Shown piece by piece: positions 30,692 through 42,149 of a DNA stretch of 64,000 nt. The stretch is from Cercospora beticola (taxonomy: Eukaryota > Ascomycota > Dothideomycetes > Mycosphaerellales > Mycosphaerellaceae). The notes below the pieces were generated by a model. It saw nothing but the letters and a program-made list of their open reading frames with translations. It did not search any database and was not told where the DNA came from. Position 1 is the first letter of the stretch. Each line of letters opens with the position of its first letter. The stretch spans positions 3,720,001-3,784,000 of the forward strand of contig NC_088939.1 of NCBI RefSeq assembly GCF_033473495.1, in the 5' to 3' direction. Both the position numbers and the translations under genes were made by a program.

Positions 30692-31335
30692 ATGTCTTCG
30701 AAGACCTGCTTCGTCACGATCGGTGCTACAGCTTCCTTCAGTGGTTTGGTGAAAGGCGTACTTCAGCACGACTTCCTGGAAGCACTCGAGAACCAAGGCT
30801 ACACAGACCTGCTCGTGCAGTACGGAGAGGATGGCCAGAAGCTATTCGACTCTCTCATCACCACTGCGAAGAATAGTGAAAGCGGTAGTGTACTGAACAT
30901 CCAGGGCTTCACCATTGATAAGGCAGGACTGGCCAAGTATATGAAACAGGCGAAGGGCGTTGAAGGAGGTCAAGAGGGGGTTGTCATCAGTCACGCTGGT
31001 ACGCTGCGGTCCTTTCGAATAATTCAAGGAGCGGCTATGCTGATATTGACTTGTTAGGCTCTGGCACAATTCTCGACGCACTTCGCATCCAAGTCCCACT
31101 TGTTGTTGTGCCTAACGAAGCGCTCTTGGACAACCATCAGGTGGAGCTTGCCGAAGCTTTGGCACAGCAAGACTATGTGGTTCACGGGAAGTTGGAAGGC
31201 CTGACTCAAGCGTTGGAAGATGCCGAGCAATTACGGCTTAAAGTGCGATCATGGCCACCACCCAATGCAGGATATATGCGGCAGCCGAAAGGCCTCAAAG
31301 GCGTCATTGACGATGAAATGGGATATCTGGATTAA
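30692..31335 (+). CDS. ALG13: UDP-GlcNAc transferase catalytic subunit Alg13
   Basis: Exons 30692-30998 and 31058-31335, 194 residues, the usual size of the fungal single-domain subunit. The 59-bp intron splits a Gly codon in SHAGSGTILDAL. Alg13 pairs with membrane-bound Alg14 on the cytosolic face of the ER and adds the second N-acetylglucosamine of the dolichol-linked oligosaccharide for N-glycosylation. GT28-family landmarks are CFVTIGATASFSGLV at the N-terminus, VVISHAGSGTILDALR and the nucleotide-sugar site VPLVVVPNEALLDNHQVELA, followed by LAQQDYVVHGKLEGL. The canonical VGTT..F start is altered to IGATASF. ATG chosen at MSSKTCF, where the family begins. Confidence 0.92.
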
Positions 31336-31569
31336 GTGACTGCCCCGCATGTTGGGTATATGATGCCTAAAGACGACTTCAAGGATGACAAACGCCTCTA
31401 CTCGGGACAGGTCATCGAGACTACCCTTGGGCTCTCGCTCCTCACGTCACTACACTCCAGTATTGCCTGGGTTATCTGCGTTCTCAGGCTTGCAGGAACG
31501 TAAGCTGCGGATGCCTGCAATAGACGACTGGCCTCAACTGCCATCGCACTGATCCACGCTGAATGCCAA

Positions 31570-33036
31570 TCAGTCGCTCTCATACGGTCGCTTCTTGTTG
31601 CTGGTGCTTCCCGTCTCAGTAGCTGTCAAGCTCGTACCTATCGAGGCTTGACGGCCTCCTCGGGTGGTTTCGATGCCGTCAAGATTTTGCTGGTACACCC
31701 TTTCGATATCAGGTTCGACATCGAAACCCGATGCCTGGATGGAGCGCAAAATCTTGGGAGCCAACTTATTTTTGCTCAAGAAATTGAAGCGGTTTCGCGC
31801 AGACGACTCGCTGGTCTTGCCTTGCGATGTGGTCTTCTCAGGTGTCCATGGCTTCTGTCTGCCATAGCGGCAGAATGTATACAGAGTTCGGAACGCTATG
31901 AGGATGCACGTTAGCAGGGTCGCAATATATGGAGTCTTGGTGCGACTAACCAGGCATGCAGGCACAGAACATGCCAAGGGTGATTTCGATGAAGCACCTG
32001 CGATCCATGTGATTAGCTGCACTGTTTGAACCAGCAAGACCACTCTTCTTACCAGATCTCGATGTCCAATGTGTTCGCTCCAAGACTACCAATCATCCTA
32101 TCAAAACGGTAGAGATGATAGAATCGGAGACATCCTGCTATCGTGGACAAGCCACCCACTGTGAAGATCGCGAGAATGGCAAGCCTCTGCTTGGGTGGTA
32201 GCCTGAGCTTTGCGACGGGATATATCGGAAGGACCAGGACCATGACATCTGTTGCAAGATTGACGCCATTCACCGCTGCATTCCGCCAATGTCAGACATG
32301 CATCAGGTATACTCTGGAGGCAACTCACATAGAATCCATGAGGACTGCTTGATACAAGAGCCCGGCACTGAAGGGTCCCAATATCTCCTGGCCGGAACAC
32401 ATTGTACTCCCCATGTCACGAATGAGCTAATGTAGTGTGCTGAAAGCAGGGCAATCATAGCCATCGTCAAGCGCCAGAACCAGTCGTAGAGATCGTTTGC
32501 GATCCGGAGATATCTGATACAAATCGACAACTTGAAGACATACAGCGATGTGATCGTCAGGATCTGGATGACCCATGTTTCCTAGACGATTGTGTCAGTT
32601 GGGACATCAGAAGTCAACATTGAGCAGTGCCCTACAATCAAAATCCGCTGGAGCCATGCGAACGGCGCTTGGTCTGGTTTCGGTCCCTTGTATATCGAAT
32701 TGGCTTGCACGCTCGTCACCGCCGCAAGAGCTGCTGTCGGGGCAAGACAGAAAATTGTCGTCCAGTCATCCCATCCGCCTCTGCTACGCTTCAATACGAG
32801 CACGGCGGCACGACATGCTACAGCGATTACTAGATGGCAGAGAATTAGCTGAGTCGACCATGTGCTCTCAAACGACGCGTATCCTCACCTGCCAACGTCA
32901 AGAATACTCCAGTCACCGCATAAAGCGTGATGACTTGATCATGCTCCACGAAGCCAGTAGAGCTTTGCGCAACCTCGCCCGGCGACGGATTCGCTTTGAC
33001 GGGTGCTGGATTCGAGATCGACATTATTGTAGGCAA
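31570..33036 (-). CDS. Fungal rhodopsin-domain (PTH11-type) integral membrane protein
   Basis: Six exons (33036-32889, 32829-32636, 32581-32329, 32275-32053, 31997-31951, 31895-31570) give 396 residues. All five introns are 53-59 bp with clear branch sites and join in phase. The protein has seven hydrophobic segments: QVITLYAVTGVFLTLAVIAV, IFCLAPTAALAAVTS, TWVIQILTITSLYVFKL, LTMAMIALLSAHYISSFVTW, NLATDVMVLVLPIYPVAKL, LAILAIFTVGGLSTIAG and EIWCFIEITLGMFCACMPAF. The D in NLATDV and the W/C pattern near helix 7 are typical of this fungal family, often called PTH11-like although a CFEM domain is absent here. The tail is cytosolic and hydrophilic. Ligand and partner are unknown; such proteins are candidate surface sensors. 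Confidence 0.85.
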
Positions 33037-34157
33037 TGCTACCAGGTGTCAAACATGCGGTTGTGAAATACGAATCACATACGAGGTCGGTAGTGGAGGA
33101 ATTCGACATGCAGTGGAAAGGTTCGAAGCGGCAGGCCTTTAACCGTGCTCGACCGGACAACGTGAACAGGTGGAGTATATGGCGATAGATTCCTTATTGC
33201 CAGAGCGGTCCGATCGACAGTTCGTTGACACCCGGTTCAACCGGATCTATCTCGCAGTCTCGTCAAGATAGGACGATATTTCAAATGCGTACAGTGCACA
33301 AGTACGACTTTGGCTGCGATGAGCCCGATCGGCTCGACGGAACATGCTCAACTGGTATGCTGCCTTCTGTCGCTTAACTGACTAGGAAATAGCTTGGATT
33401 GCGTTACAATGACATTGAATGGCTGGAAGGAGGACCATGATCAGCGGCTCTGAGCTCTGCTTGCTGTGGTAGCGCTGTGCACGACTCATGAAGCATGTCG
33501 ATAATGACCTCTTGCCAAGAAAGACTTCCCGAACTCGAGCGGTCCGACCGCCCCGTCGAAGCATAATCCTTTGGAAAGACCAGATACGACCTTCACATTG
33601 ACGATCTCGGCATGCCGATGATAACATACTTCCGTATGCTGCATGGCATCGATGAAGGCCGGAAATCAACCACGCTTCCGAACAACCACAGACCCCTGAC
33701 AGTTTTTCCGCGTGGATGGCATTGGATGATTGGCGGGAGTTTACCCAGGCTGTGGTGATCTACTGTCGTGCAAACGGCAGGGCTAATGGCGGTGCTAACT
33801 GATTTTGTGCGTTCTCACAGAACAACCTGCCTGCGACTCTACATGACCAACCACAAAAATGAATCATATACTCAACACCACATGGGTTTCGCATTGGGCA
33901 GCTTGTCGGTCTGTGCCACCCTCTCCGGCCTATCGCAAATTTTTGCCTTTGGCACAAGCTGACTCTCATCCTAACGGCCATGTGGCCTGCATGACAGAAT
34001 ACCAGGCGACTATCATGCTCGGCCCAGGGACACGGGTTGACCAGCAGTGTCGTCACCGGCGCTGCTACTAGTTCAAGCCATAAGCCTTCGACCAAAAGGT
34101 AAGCAACGGCAGGCTGTGCTAGCCTTACGGATCACATTCCACGACGCCTGAACGACA
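33037..34157. other. Intergenic between divergent genes
   Basis: 1.1 kb between the rhodopsin-type gene and the peroxygenase gene. Scattered open frames share no recognisable motif. No repeat or RNA gene was seen. Confidence 0.35.
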
Positions 34158-35616
34158 ATGTTGGCTTTGCCCATACTTCTCTCGCTGTGCGAGCTTGGCT
34201 CAGCATTTCCAGCAGACCTTCAAGGACTGATTCCACGAGAGTCCTCACCATCCAAACGCCAATTACCTATCATTGTGCCACCTTTCGATGCCGAATTGCA
34301 GCGTGTCGAGACGACGGGCAAATACAAGTTCGTGCCACCTGGTAAAGGTGATCAGAGAGGCCCATGTCCAGGTGAGATCGGGTCCAGATGTTACGAATTG
34401 TTCTTACTGACCTCACGCACAGCTCTGAACGCTCTGGCGAACCATAATTATTTGCCCCATTCAGGAATTGCGACGATACCTCAATTTATCGAAGCGACAG
34501 GCAAAGGTATGAGCCCATGGTTGCACCTGCTCGCTCGGAACTAAGTCCAGGCAGGCTTCGGCATGTCAGTCGATCTCTCGACGTTGCTGGCCATATATGC
34601 AGCGATTATCGACGGGAGTCTGACCAAATGGTCTATTGGTGGGCCAGACTCGAGAGTACAGCTCCTCCCTGGACTGCTAGGCCAGCCGCAAGGTCTCACT
34701 GGATCGCATAACAAGTATGAAGGCGACGGCAGCCCCACTCGTGGAGACTTGTATACATAGTATGATCGAACCCATTGTTGTTGTAGGCTGTCAGCTAATG
34801 CCGTCATGCAGCGGGAATTCGCACTTGCTACAAATGAAGCAATTTCAAGAGCTCTACAACCGTGGCAAAGCGAAGGACGACTACGACCTGGAGCTCCTCA
34901 CAGACTATCGATGGGACCGCTTCCAAGAAGGCATTGCGACCAATCCATACTTCTTTTACGGAGGCTTTGCTGGTTTCACAGCACAGCCTGCTGCCTGGGC
35001 ATTTGTCTATCGCATGATGGGCAATAAATCAGCTGAACATCCCAGAGGCAAGCTGAATGGCGCAATCCTCAAGTCCTTCTACTCCATCACAGGCGAAGAT
35101 GGAAACTTCAAGTATACACCTGGTCATGAACGGATTCCCGACAACTGGTACAAGCGTCATCCCATCGATGCCTACTCGTCAGTATACGTCCAGCAAGATG
35201 CCACATACATGACTCTCAAGTATCCGAGCCTGGCGAGCGTGGGAGGCAATACTGGGAAAGTCAACACGTACTCTGGTGTCGATCTCGGAAACCTAACGGG
35301 CGGAGTCATTAATTCTGCGAATCTGCTCGAAGGCAACAATGGTCCGTGCTTTCTATTTCAACTCGTGATACAGATGCTTCCGGACGCGCTGGAGGGGTTG
35401 TTTGATAACATTAGCCCAGCCTTGGATCTGCTCGGTCCAGCCACGAAACCCCTCGTCGACACTCTGGACTGTCCTCAGCTGGATGCGCTCAACCGGAATG
35501 GTATTAGAGCTGCTCTCGCCAAATACCCCGGCTATACGAAGGCTTACAATGGATACAAAGGCTCCAAGAAGTCTTCCGCGCCACTTGGAGGGCTTTTGGG
35601 AAAGATTCTAGGGTGA
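34158..35616 (+). CDS. Secreted heme-thiolate peroxidase / unspecific peroxygenase-like
   Basis: Exons 34158-34371, 34423-34506, 34555-34750 and 34812-35616, 432 residues. The introns (51, 48 and 61 bp) all join in phase. A signal peptide (MLALPILLSLCELGSAFP) leads to a propeptide ending near SKR. The proximal heme ligand is Cys in GPCPALNALANHNYLPHSG. The acid-base motif reads HNKYEGDGSPTRGDF, the EGD-with-Arg arrangement of unspecific peroxygenases, whereas classical chloroperoxidase has EHD. Such enzymes use hydrogen peroxide to insert oxygen into C-H bonds or oxidise halides and phenols outside the cell. Length fits the long peroxygenase class. The Lys/Gly-rich C-terminus follows an apparent Cys pair (GPCFLF..DCPQLD). 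Substrate not predictable. Confidence 0.88.
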
Positions 35617-36586
35617 TCATTGAGTTGTACGATTTTCTTTTGACCCGAGCGACTGTATTAATAGAAAATGACAACCTAATTCGTTCAACAAGACTTTATG
35701 GCGCTCATCAATCAAGTCGGTTGGTGTGAACGCACAGTCTCGAAGGTGTGGCATCGTTCCTCGAGCTTAATTGTGGACCAGGCACACACCTTCACAGTGG
35801 TCTGCTCTGCAATCTCCTGACTTCATCTACTGGCATAGGATTCCAGGCAAATCAAGCATACCAAAGGTGTAGGACCAACCCATCAGGACGATCAATCACC
35901 AGACCTTCCACTGGGTGCATCTTTGATGTGCGGCGAAGTTCTTCCAAGCACCTACGACCTTAAGTGCAGTCAAGCACGGCAACAACCCCACACTATCTTC
36001 ATGCGAAGTCTTGCTGCTGAATCTCTGAGTGACGCGTGTAGCAGAATGCCGTCGGCCAGTCCGAAGGACTACAACGGCTCTTGTTGCTCGCCGCGCATAA
36101 CAACGTTACACTGCACCTCGTACTCAATTCTTGAGCCGCTGCGCCCAGCTTCCATGCTTGCACTTTCAAGAGTCGCCTCCTCGTCCCAAGAGATAAAGTA
36201 GTTGGCGTGCCATGCCCTCCAACCACCGTATCTGGAAGGTCTCCGCACGACTCTTCTCCGCTCCCACGTTGTGTTCCATGGCTCAGGTCCAAAAGTGATG
36301 AGATCAGCGTCCGCTATCTTCAGAATTCATGTGCCATGGATCTTGGGCAAGGTCGGCCAAGACATCTCTGTTCTCGGCATACCATCCATTTTAGGAAGGT
36401 CGACCTCGTGTGCGTCTTGACGGTGGATGGCAATGAGCTACTTGGATGGACAAGAGGTTATGAGCGGAGAACAGGAAAGTGAGCAAGAGGCTACGCAATA
36501 TATAATCCACTTGTGTGTGCTGGAAAGAATTTGCTCATTTCTGCTCAGTACTACTATTATCGTATTCTTCACCTCGCATTGCCAAG
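35617..36586. other. Intergenic
   Basis: A TATA-like CAATATATAATCC at about 36496, some 90 bases before the next ATG, probably belongs to that gene's promoter. Nothing else was recognised. Confidence 0.4.
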
Positions 36587-38395
36587 ATGGTGAAGTTCAC
36601 TTCAGCTGTGCTGGCTTTGCCAGCTCTGGTTAGCGCTGCCCACTTCAAGCGGGAGCAGTATGAGTCTGGCGAGGTACACCAGATGATTCTGGATATGAAG
36701 AATGTATGCGTTGTGCAGTGAACCCAATTTCTGAATCGTGCTAATACTGCCAAGGCACAATGGGACGCTCTCGAAGCCGCAGGTGCCCTCAACTCCAGCC
36801 AGTGGCCATCATGGAAGAACTGGGACCAACTCGATCGCCGCGTAAAGCGCGACCGTCTGCGATGCCGTGACGGAAAGGCCATTGCAGAGTCAGGCAACCC
36901 TATGCAGACTTTCCGCTGTGATAATGTAAGCTGCTCTGATCGTTGTATCTCAATTTCTCGTGCTGACCACTGCTTCCCACTCAGATGGATCTGTACGATT
37001 TCATCAACCACAACGACTTGGGCGGTGGCGAAGCCGACCCTCGTTTCCCGAACCGACGAGGCTCATCAGTCTGGGGTTGGGCAGGACCACGAGGACGTCA
37101 AATTGCCCTTATCGGCCAACACACTGGAACTGCCTTCGTTGAGATCGATCGCCGCGGCAAGATGACCTACCTTGGACGTCTGCCAGCTAACGATCCTCTT
37201 GGCTCGTCGTGGAGAGAAATTCGAGTCCTGAACAACCTGGCCATCATCGGATCTGAGGCTGTCGGCCACAATATCCAGATCTTTGACATGAATAAGGTCG
37301 CTGCAATCGATCCCGCAAATCCAGTCACCTTCAGCAGGAGTGATGTGGAGAGTGTGTTTGATGATTTGCCCATTGGCCGTGGTAAGTACTCAAATTTCGG
37401 AGCGGCTCTGCCAGCCGGCCTCGAACTTTCTATGCTGACCTCCAACTTTCTTAGCACACAACGTTGTCATTGACTGGGACAACGAATATGCCATTGCGGT
37501 TGGCGCTCAGCCTCGCAACCAGACCTGCGCTGCCGGTCTCGAATACATTAACTTGGATGATCCAAGGAACCCCTTCAAGCCGGGATGCGCCAGCTCCGAT
37601 GGCTACACACACGATGCCCAATGTGTGACATACAATGGTCCAGATAGACGCTACCGCGGAAAAAACATTTGCGTCGCATACAACGAAGACTCCATCACTG
37701 TGTGGGACAGCACAGACAAAGCCAACTCCGTGATGCTCGGCCGTCTCGAATATCCTGGTGCCACGTACTGCCACCAGGGATGGTGGACGGAGCGCAACTG
37801 GCACCAATTCGTTCTGCTGAACGACGAGCTTGATGAGGTGCAAGGTGTTGTGGCTGACGGTGTTCCCATCACTCACATCATTGACCTGACAGATCTTCGC
37901 AATCCCAAATGGGTGAGTCTTAAGCACCAAAGTGCAAGCGTTGCCCAATCTCGAGACATCGATCACTGACTTGTGCTTGCTACCAGACCGGCACCTTCAA
38001 GTCCACTGATCACCGCGCCGTCGACCACAACCTTTACATCGAGGATGGCGTTATGTTCCAGTCGAACTACGGCGCAGGTGTCTGGGTCAAGGACGTCCGA
38101 TCGATCGCCCGCCACCCCGACGGAAGCCGTGTCAGCACCCTCGCATTCTTCGATATGCACCCTGAGGACGATGCGGCCGGCGGCTCATTGGACTTCGTCG
38201 GCAGCTGGGGTAACGTGAGTGAAGCTTCTTCTCAACACGTCATTAAACAGAAGCTAATGTTTGTGTTCTTTTTAGTTCCAATTCCCATCTGGCTTTATCG
38301 TTGCGAACACTTTCGAGCGTGGTGCTTATGTGCTTCGTGTTGCCTCAGGTCGTGGTCGAGATGGTGGCCGTGGCTTTGGTGGCAGGTCCAGGTAG
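36587..38395 (+). CDS. Secreted choice-of-anchor-B family beta-propeller protein
   Basis: Six exons (36587-36703, 36755-36925, 36985-37381, 37455-37912, 37987-38214, 38276-38395) give 496 residues. All five introns are 51-74 bp and in phase. The signal peptide is MVKFTSAVLALPALVSAAHF. The body repeats strand patterns of the type found in LVIVD-like propellers: GQHTGTAFVEIDRRGKMTYL, WREIRVLNNLAIIGSEAVGH, HNVVIDWDNEYAIAVGA, HDAQCVTYNGPDRRYRGK and DHNLYIEDGVMFQSNYGAGV. This matches the choice-of-anchor-B domain found in bacteria and fungi, sometimes labelled regulatory P domain protein. Biochemical role unknown. Cysteines are few; the tail is Gly/Arg-rich (GRGRDGGRGFGG), which is unusual for a secreted protein. 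Confidence 0.7.
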
Positions 38396-38678
38396 AGCGC
38401 TTGAACGCTTGTATAGCAGGAAGATACCAAAGGGGCCTGAATTGCGCAAATGAAATTCATGAAACTCTTCAAGTTCGCTACTGTCCTCTGATCAGCGTGT
38501 TGCCTTCCCTATGACACTCTTCGACGCATGCAATTTTCCTGGTTTGAATTCTCTCGTGCTGCTTTGTGCTCTGTTGCCTGAATTGCAGCATCGGACTTCG
38601 TCCGAAGTTAAGGAGAAATTGGGAGCTTGTTGAAAGACACAGAGATCAGATTGTATGCCCAGGTGTACAACTTCTAGA

Positions 38679-39810
38679 TCACTGGACATCCTTCGGCCAC
38701 GCAGCATCAACCGCGGCGACCAAGATCTCATGCCACCTGCCAACCCACCATCGCTCTTCATGAGCCTTGAGGACGACAGCAAAATGCCGCAATACCAACA
38801 AAGCATTCGCATCGTGCTCCGCGACTTTTGTAAAAAACGCATCGTCTGCCATGGCCGGGAAATACGCCATAGCTCGGAGGTCGTTCGGAACAAGCTTCAC
38901 CGTAGCCCAAGTGATTCTCAGCAGCTGGGCAGCTTCCGTGCAAACTTCGTCCATTTCCGTCTTGTCCAGCTCTGCAAAGATCTCCTCGGCTCCGGGGGTG
39001 ATCAAATCCGAGGATGCGACTTCAAGCTTGTCTCCAGACATTATAGCCTCGCCAAGCTCGGTTTCCGCAGTATCCCGAATATTCCACAGAGCTCTAGGTC
39101 CTCGGAACAACGCAAAGACTTCGAGGATGTCTTCCACAGTCGGCGGCTCGCAAGTGGACTGTAACGCTCCGAAGGCAAGCATAATCAGCATAATGGAGAA
39201 CATGAATATAACATTGTTCTGAGCGGGATCCTGACGCGTGAGCATTTCTTGAAACATTGGCAATGCGACCTGTTGGTGATGGAGACCCCGAGCACGATAC
39301 CGGGCTGATAAGGTGGAATCTCCGGGAGCCTTTGCATGGCTTGCGGCAAGATCGATAGCCGCAAGCGCGAGGATAGCGCGCTGCAAGATTGGATGCGTTT
39401 CGGCTTTGAGAGGCACCACCATCTGCCATACATATGTCGCCTCTGGGCTGGGAAGTAAGCGACTCGAAGTGTTCGTGCAGTACCGGTGCATAAGAAGCAG
39501 ATCTAGTGAATCGAACACGTGGGGCGTGCCACCGGCGATCGCCGCATCTTGTCCATGTGGAGGCCGGGGATGTTGGGGAGTGCCTGGTCCTTGATCAAAC
39601 GGGTATTGACATGTAGTGTGTCTTCGTGTACAGCTCTTGCATGCTGGCCGGCCTTCGTCACACTATCTTGCGTTAATTGCGTCTTATTGCAGCTCTCTGA
39701 ACCCTCAACGAGTCCGTGTTTTCGCGTCCTCGTCCTCGTACCTTTACGCGTCTGGCTTTGCAGGCGTAGCAGCCCGTCGTCGTTTTTGCGTGATGTCGTC
39801 GGCTCGGCAT
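38679..39810 (-). CDS. Zn(II)2Cys6 transcription factor, UPC2-like group
   Basis: Exons 39810-39742 and 39662-38679, 350 residues. The 79-bp intron falls inside the zinc cluster after ARRVK. The spliced cluster is perfect: C-x2-C-x6-C-x6-C-x2-C-x6-C, residues 14-41, reading GCYACKARRVK then CDEGRPACKSCTRRHTTC. A short Pro/Gly linker leads to a small fungal regulatory domain: LDLLLMHRYCTNTSSRLL, VVPLKAETHPILQRAILALA and AAIDLAASHAK. The size and the order (cluster, linker, MHRY..T) fit the group containing sterol-uptake regulators such as Upc2, though target genes cannot be inferred from homology alone. It is divergent from an RTA1-like membrane protein gene. Confidence 0.88.
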
Positions 39811-40222
39811 ATCCGTCGCTGTGGCATTGCGAAAGTCGAGGCCTACACAGCCTGGCTATACGGCGTACGAGGAGGATTTATTACGGCGGCTCGCAGGCGG
39901 CCACGAAGTGCAGAAGCGACGTCAGACTGGCGACACGATGATTGGCTGAGCCGTTCTTCCTGTGATCCAGCAAAAGCCATTTTGGGTTAGCGTACGAGAT
40001 ACGAGAGGTCTCGTAGTGGAGCTGCTACGGCCTCCGTTGCGTGTGCGGAAGGGAAAAAAATGCATGGCATGCGGCGACAGCACTATCGCTAAGGTGTGCC
40101 TGTCTATCTGGCGGATACTTGTGAGAAGGTATGGTCGATTGTTTCCTCTTTCACACTCTCTTCTGCCACGTGGGTCCAAACTTTCTCTCTGTTTACCATT
40201 CCCTCTTCGAGATTTTGTCAGT
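39811..40222. promoter_or_regulatory. Shared 412-bp region, Zn2Cys6 factor / RTA1-like gene
   Basis: Divergent starts at 39810 and 40223. It contains CGG-type triplets in both directions (CGGCGG at 39893, CTACGG..CCGTT at 40026-40037), the half-sites commonly used by Zn2Cys6 factors. Spacing and orientation are only suggestive. Confidence 0.4.
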
Positions 40223-41135
40223 ATGTCCCGTCGGTTCTGTACAGAAGTGTCGGCAACATGTCCTGTGGAAGCGACGACATACGGATATCGACCGGACATC
40301 GCCGGCAACAGCTTCCTCCTCGCTGTCTTCGGAATTTGTACGATTGCACAAGTCGTACTGGGTATTCGATATAAGATCGTTGCATTCTCGATCGTCGTTG
40401 CAATCGGTTGCTTCGGGGAGACTGTTGGATATGGAGGAAGAATAATGATGAACTCCAATCCATGGGACATGGATGGCTTCAGAATGCAGATTTGCTGCCT
40501 CATTCTCTCACCTTCCTTCCTGGCAGCCGGCATTTACCTGACGCTGAAGCACATCGTCCTTGTTCTTGGGCCAGAAAAGTCTCGACTGAAACCTCGTCTA
40601 TACACTTGGATCTTCATAACCTGCGACATTTTCAGCATTCTTTTGCAAGCCGCTGGGGGAGGCATCGCCGCTTCAGGCTCTGGAGACATTATCAACACTG
40701 GAAATAGCGTCATGATTGCCGGTATCGCCTTCCAGGTTGCGACCATGTTTGTCTGTCTGGTTCTAGCAGCAGACTTTGCATTCGCTTTGTTCAGGTCCAA
40801 GACTCTACGAAGTGACGAGCTCGAGAAAGGACAGCCAGATGCCACATCCAGAAAAGGCCTATACTATTACCTTGCATGCTTTTCCGTTGCATTCCTTGCG
40901 ATCTTCGTGAGAAGTATTTATCGGTATGTTGTGATACACGAATGATAAATGCCAGTACTGATCAGCTTGCAGTCTGCCCGAGATGAGCGGAGGCTGGGGC
41001 AACCCTCTTATGCGCAATGAGAAGGAGTTCTTGATCCTGGATGGGGCCATGGTTGCACTAGCGGCCGTGTTGATGACCATTGCGCATCCTGGCATTTTCT
41101 TTCCAGCCATGCGGACAGGCTCAGCTAAGAACTAG
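40223..41135 (+). CDS. RTA1-like seven-helix lipid-translocating/exporter protein
   Basis: Exons 40223-40923 and 40973-41135, 287 residues. The 49-bp intron splits an Arg codon in SIYRLPEMSGGWGNPL. The RTA1 family covers yeast Rta1, Rsb1 and Pug1, linked to resistance to 7-aminocholesterol or to sphingoid-base and porphyrin transport. The start MSRRFC..YGYRPDIAGNSF is family-typical. Helices include FLLAVFGICTIAQVVLG, IVAFSIVVAIGCFGETVGY, LILSPSFLAAGIYLTLKHIV and WIFITCDIFSILLQAAGGGI. Further helices are VMIAGIAFQVATMFVCLVLA, LACFSVAFLAIFVRSIYR and FLILDGAMVALAAVLMTIAH. QAAGGG in helix 5 and E(K)EFLILDG before the last helix are diagnostic. Substrate unknown. Confidence 0.88.
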
Positions 41136-41560
41136 ATGCACGGATATGTGTCAATAGAAATAGATCGCTGAGAAGAGTTTGGTCAGCCACAGCAGAAAGT
41201 CAATATGCCTTCCCGTCTCCAATGCTTCTCCAAAGCTATAATGCGACCCGCCTGGACGAGTGGCTTAACGAATGAACGCGAACAGAGAAAGAGTGCAATT
41301 CAATGAGCTGATCGCCAATGGTCTCCAGAGCATACATCGCAACTCGTTCGGACACTCAAATGTCATTGGCTGTCCCTGAAATTCAGAGAAAGGATGAAAA
41401 CGTAATCTCTCTGATGATTCTCGACCGGCTCATCGCGATCAACCTGCATCCTGAATGGCTTGGGATGACTAGATGTAGTCAGAGAAAACCAAGGACCTGA
41501 GATCTTGCTTCTGGCAACTCTTGCAAGACTCATAGGGTGGTTGATGAGAGCCGACGGACC
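41136..41560. other. Intergenic, possibly decayed repeat
   Basis: Phrases such as TCTCCAATGCTTCTCC, GCGACCCGCCTGG and CAGAGAAAG recur here and resemble the unit of the tandem array at 42150-43935, so the array may once have extended to this side of the small gene. Weak evidence. Confidence 0.3.
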
Positions 41561-41677
41561 CTAGGCGAACGCATACTGCTTGCGGAAGGCAGAGTAGATG
41601 GCGGCGCCAGCCAAAGCAGCTTGGGTGGCGTATCCAAAGACGCGAGCGGCCGTGAGCGGAGAGGCAGGGGTGGCGAG
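41561..41677 (-). other. Candidate readthrough extension after an in-frame UGA
   Basis: Thirty-eight further sense codons follow the UGA at 41680-41678 in the same frame and end at TAG (41563-41561). They encode LATPASPLTAARVFGYATQ, then an alanine-rich hydrophobic helix (ALAGAAIYSAF) and RKQYAFA. No GT..AG intron could remove only the UGA. Confidence 0.4.
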
Positions 41678-42031
41678 TCAGACAGGCGTGGCCTGGGCCT
41701 CTGGCTCTGGTGCTTTGCTGCGGTCGCGGCGATTGGCAAGCGGAGAGACGCGAGACTCATGCTCTGGCACGTCCTCGTCGGCGATGACCTCGACGAAGGT
41801 GCGCGGAGTGGTCTTCTGAGTGCCGGCGGAGCCCTTGCGGCCAGCGCCCTTGCGGTGCTTGCGCTTGGTGCTGCGGTCGACGAGCTCGGCACCGCCGTCG
41901 GAGTCCTCGCGATTGCCACGGCCGCCACTCATCATGTATCGCTCCTCTTGCCCAGACCCACGCTCGGTATCCGACGACTCGTCGGTGCTGTATTCTTCTG
42001 GCGAGTGTTCCTTATCGGCCAATTGCGCCAT
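41678..42031 (-). CDS. Small charged unknown protein (117 aa), possibly longer by readthrough
   Basis: Single exon, ATG at 42031, stop UGA at 41680-41678. The protein is acidic at the start (KEHSPEEYSTDESSDTERGS), then basic (STKRKHRKGAGRKGS), then acidic (FVEVIADEDVPEHESR). It looks disordered and nuclear or cytosolic. I do not recognise a family. Codon use is GC-rich like neighbouring genes. The striking point is that the frame stays open for 38 codons past the stop and encodes a helix suited to a tail anchor. Either readthrough at UGA-C, a recent nonsense mutation or a sequencing error is possible. The gene sits between decayed repeat tracts. Confidence 0.5.
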   Translation of the reverse strand: MAQLADKEHSPEEYSTDESSDTERGSGQEERYMMSGGRGNREDSDGGAELVDRSTKRKHRKGAGRKGSAGTQKTTPRTFVEVIADEDVPEHESRVSPLANRRDRSKAPEPEAQATPV

Positions 42032-42149
42032 TTTTGCGTATTGAGCAGCTTTGTCACGAAGGAGCAGCCAAAGAAAGTTAAACGCCCAACGATCCTGGCT
42101 CTGAATATTCGAGGTGACACGATTGTGTTCTTCTCCGAGCTTGGACGGC

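Noticed and set aside
26733..35616. Polygalacturonase, peroxygenase and neighbours as a secreted-enzyme cluster
   Set aside because: Housekeeping genes (RSM24, ALG13) and a SIMPL gene lie between them; spacing is no tighter than elsewhere and there is no shared promoter motif I can see.
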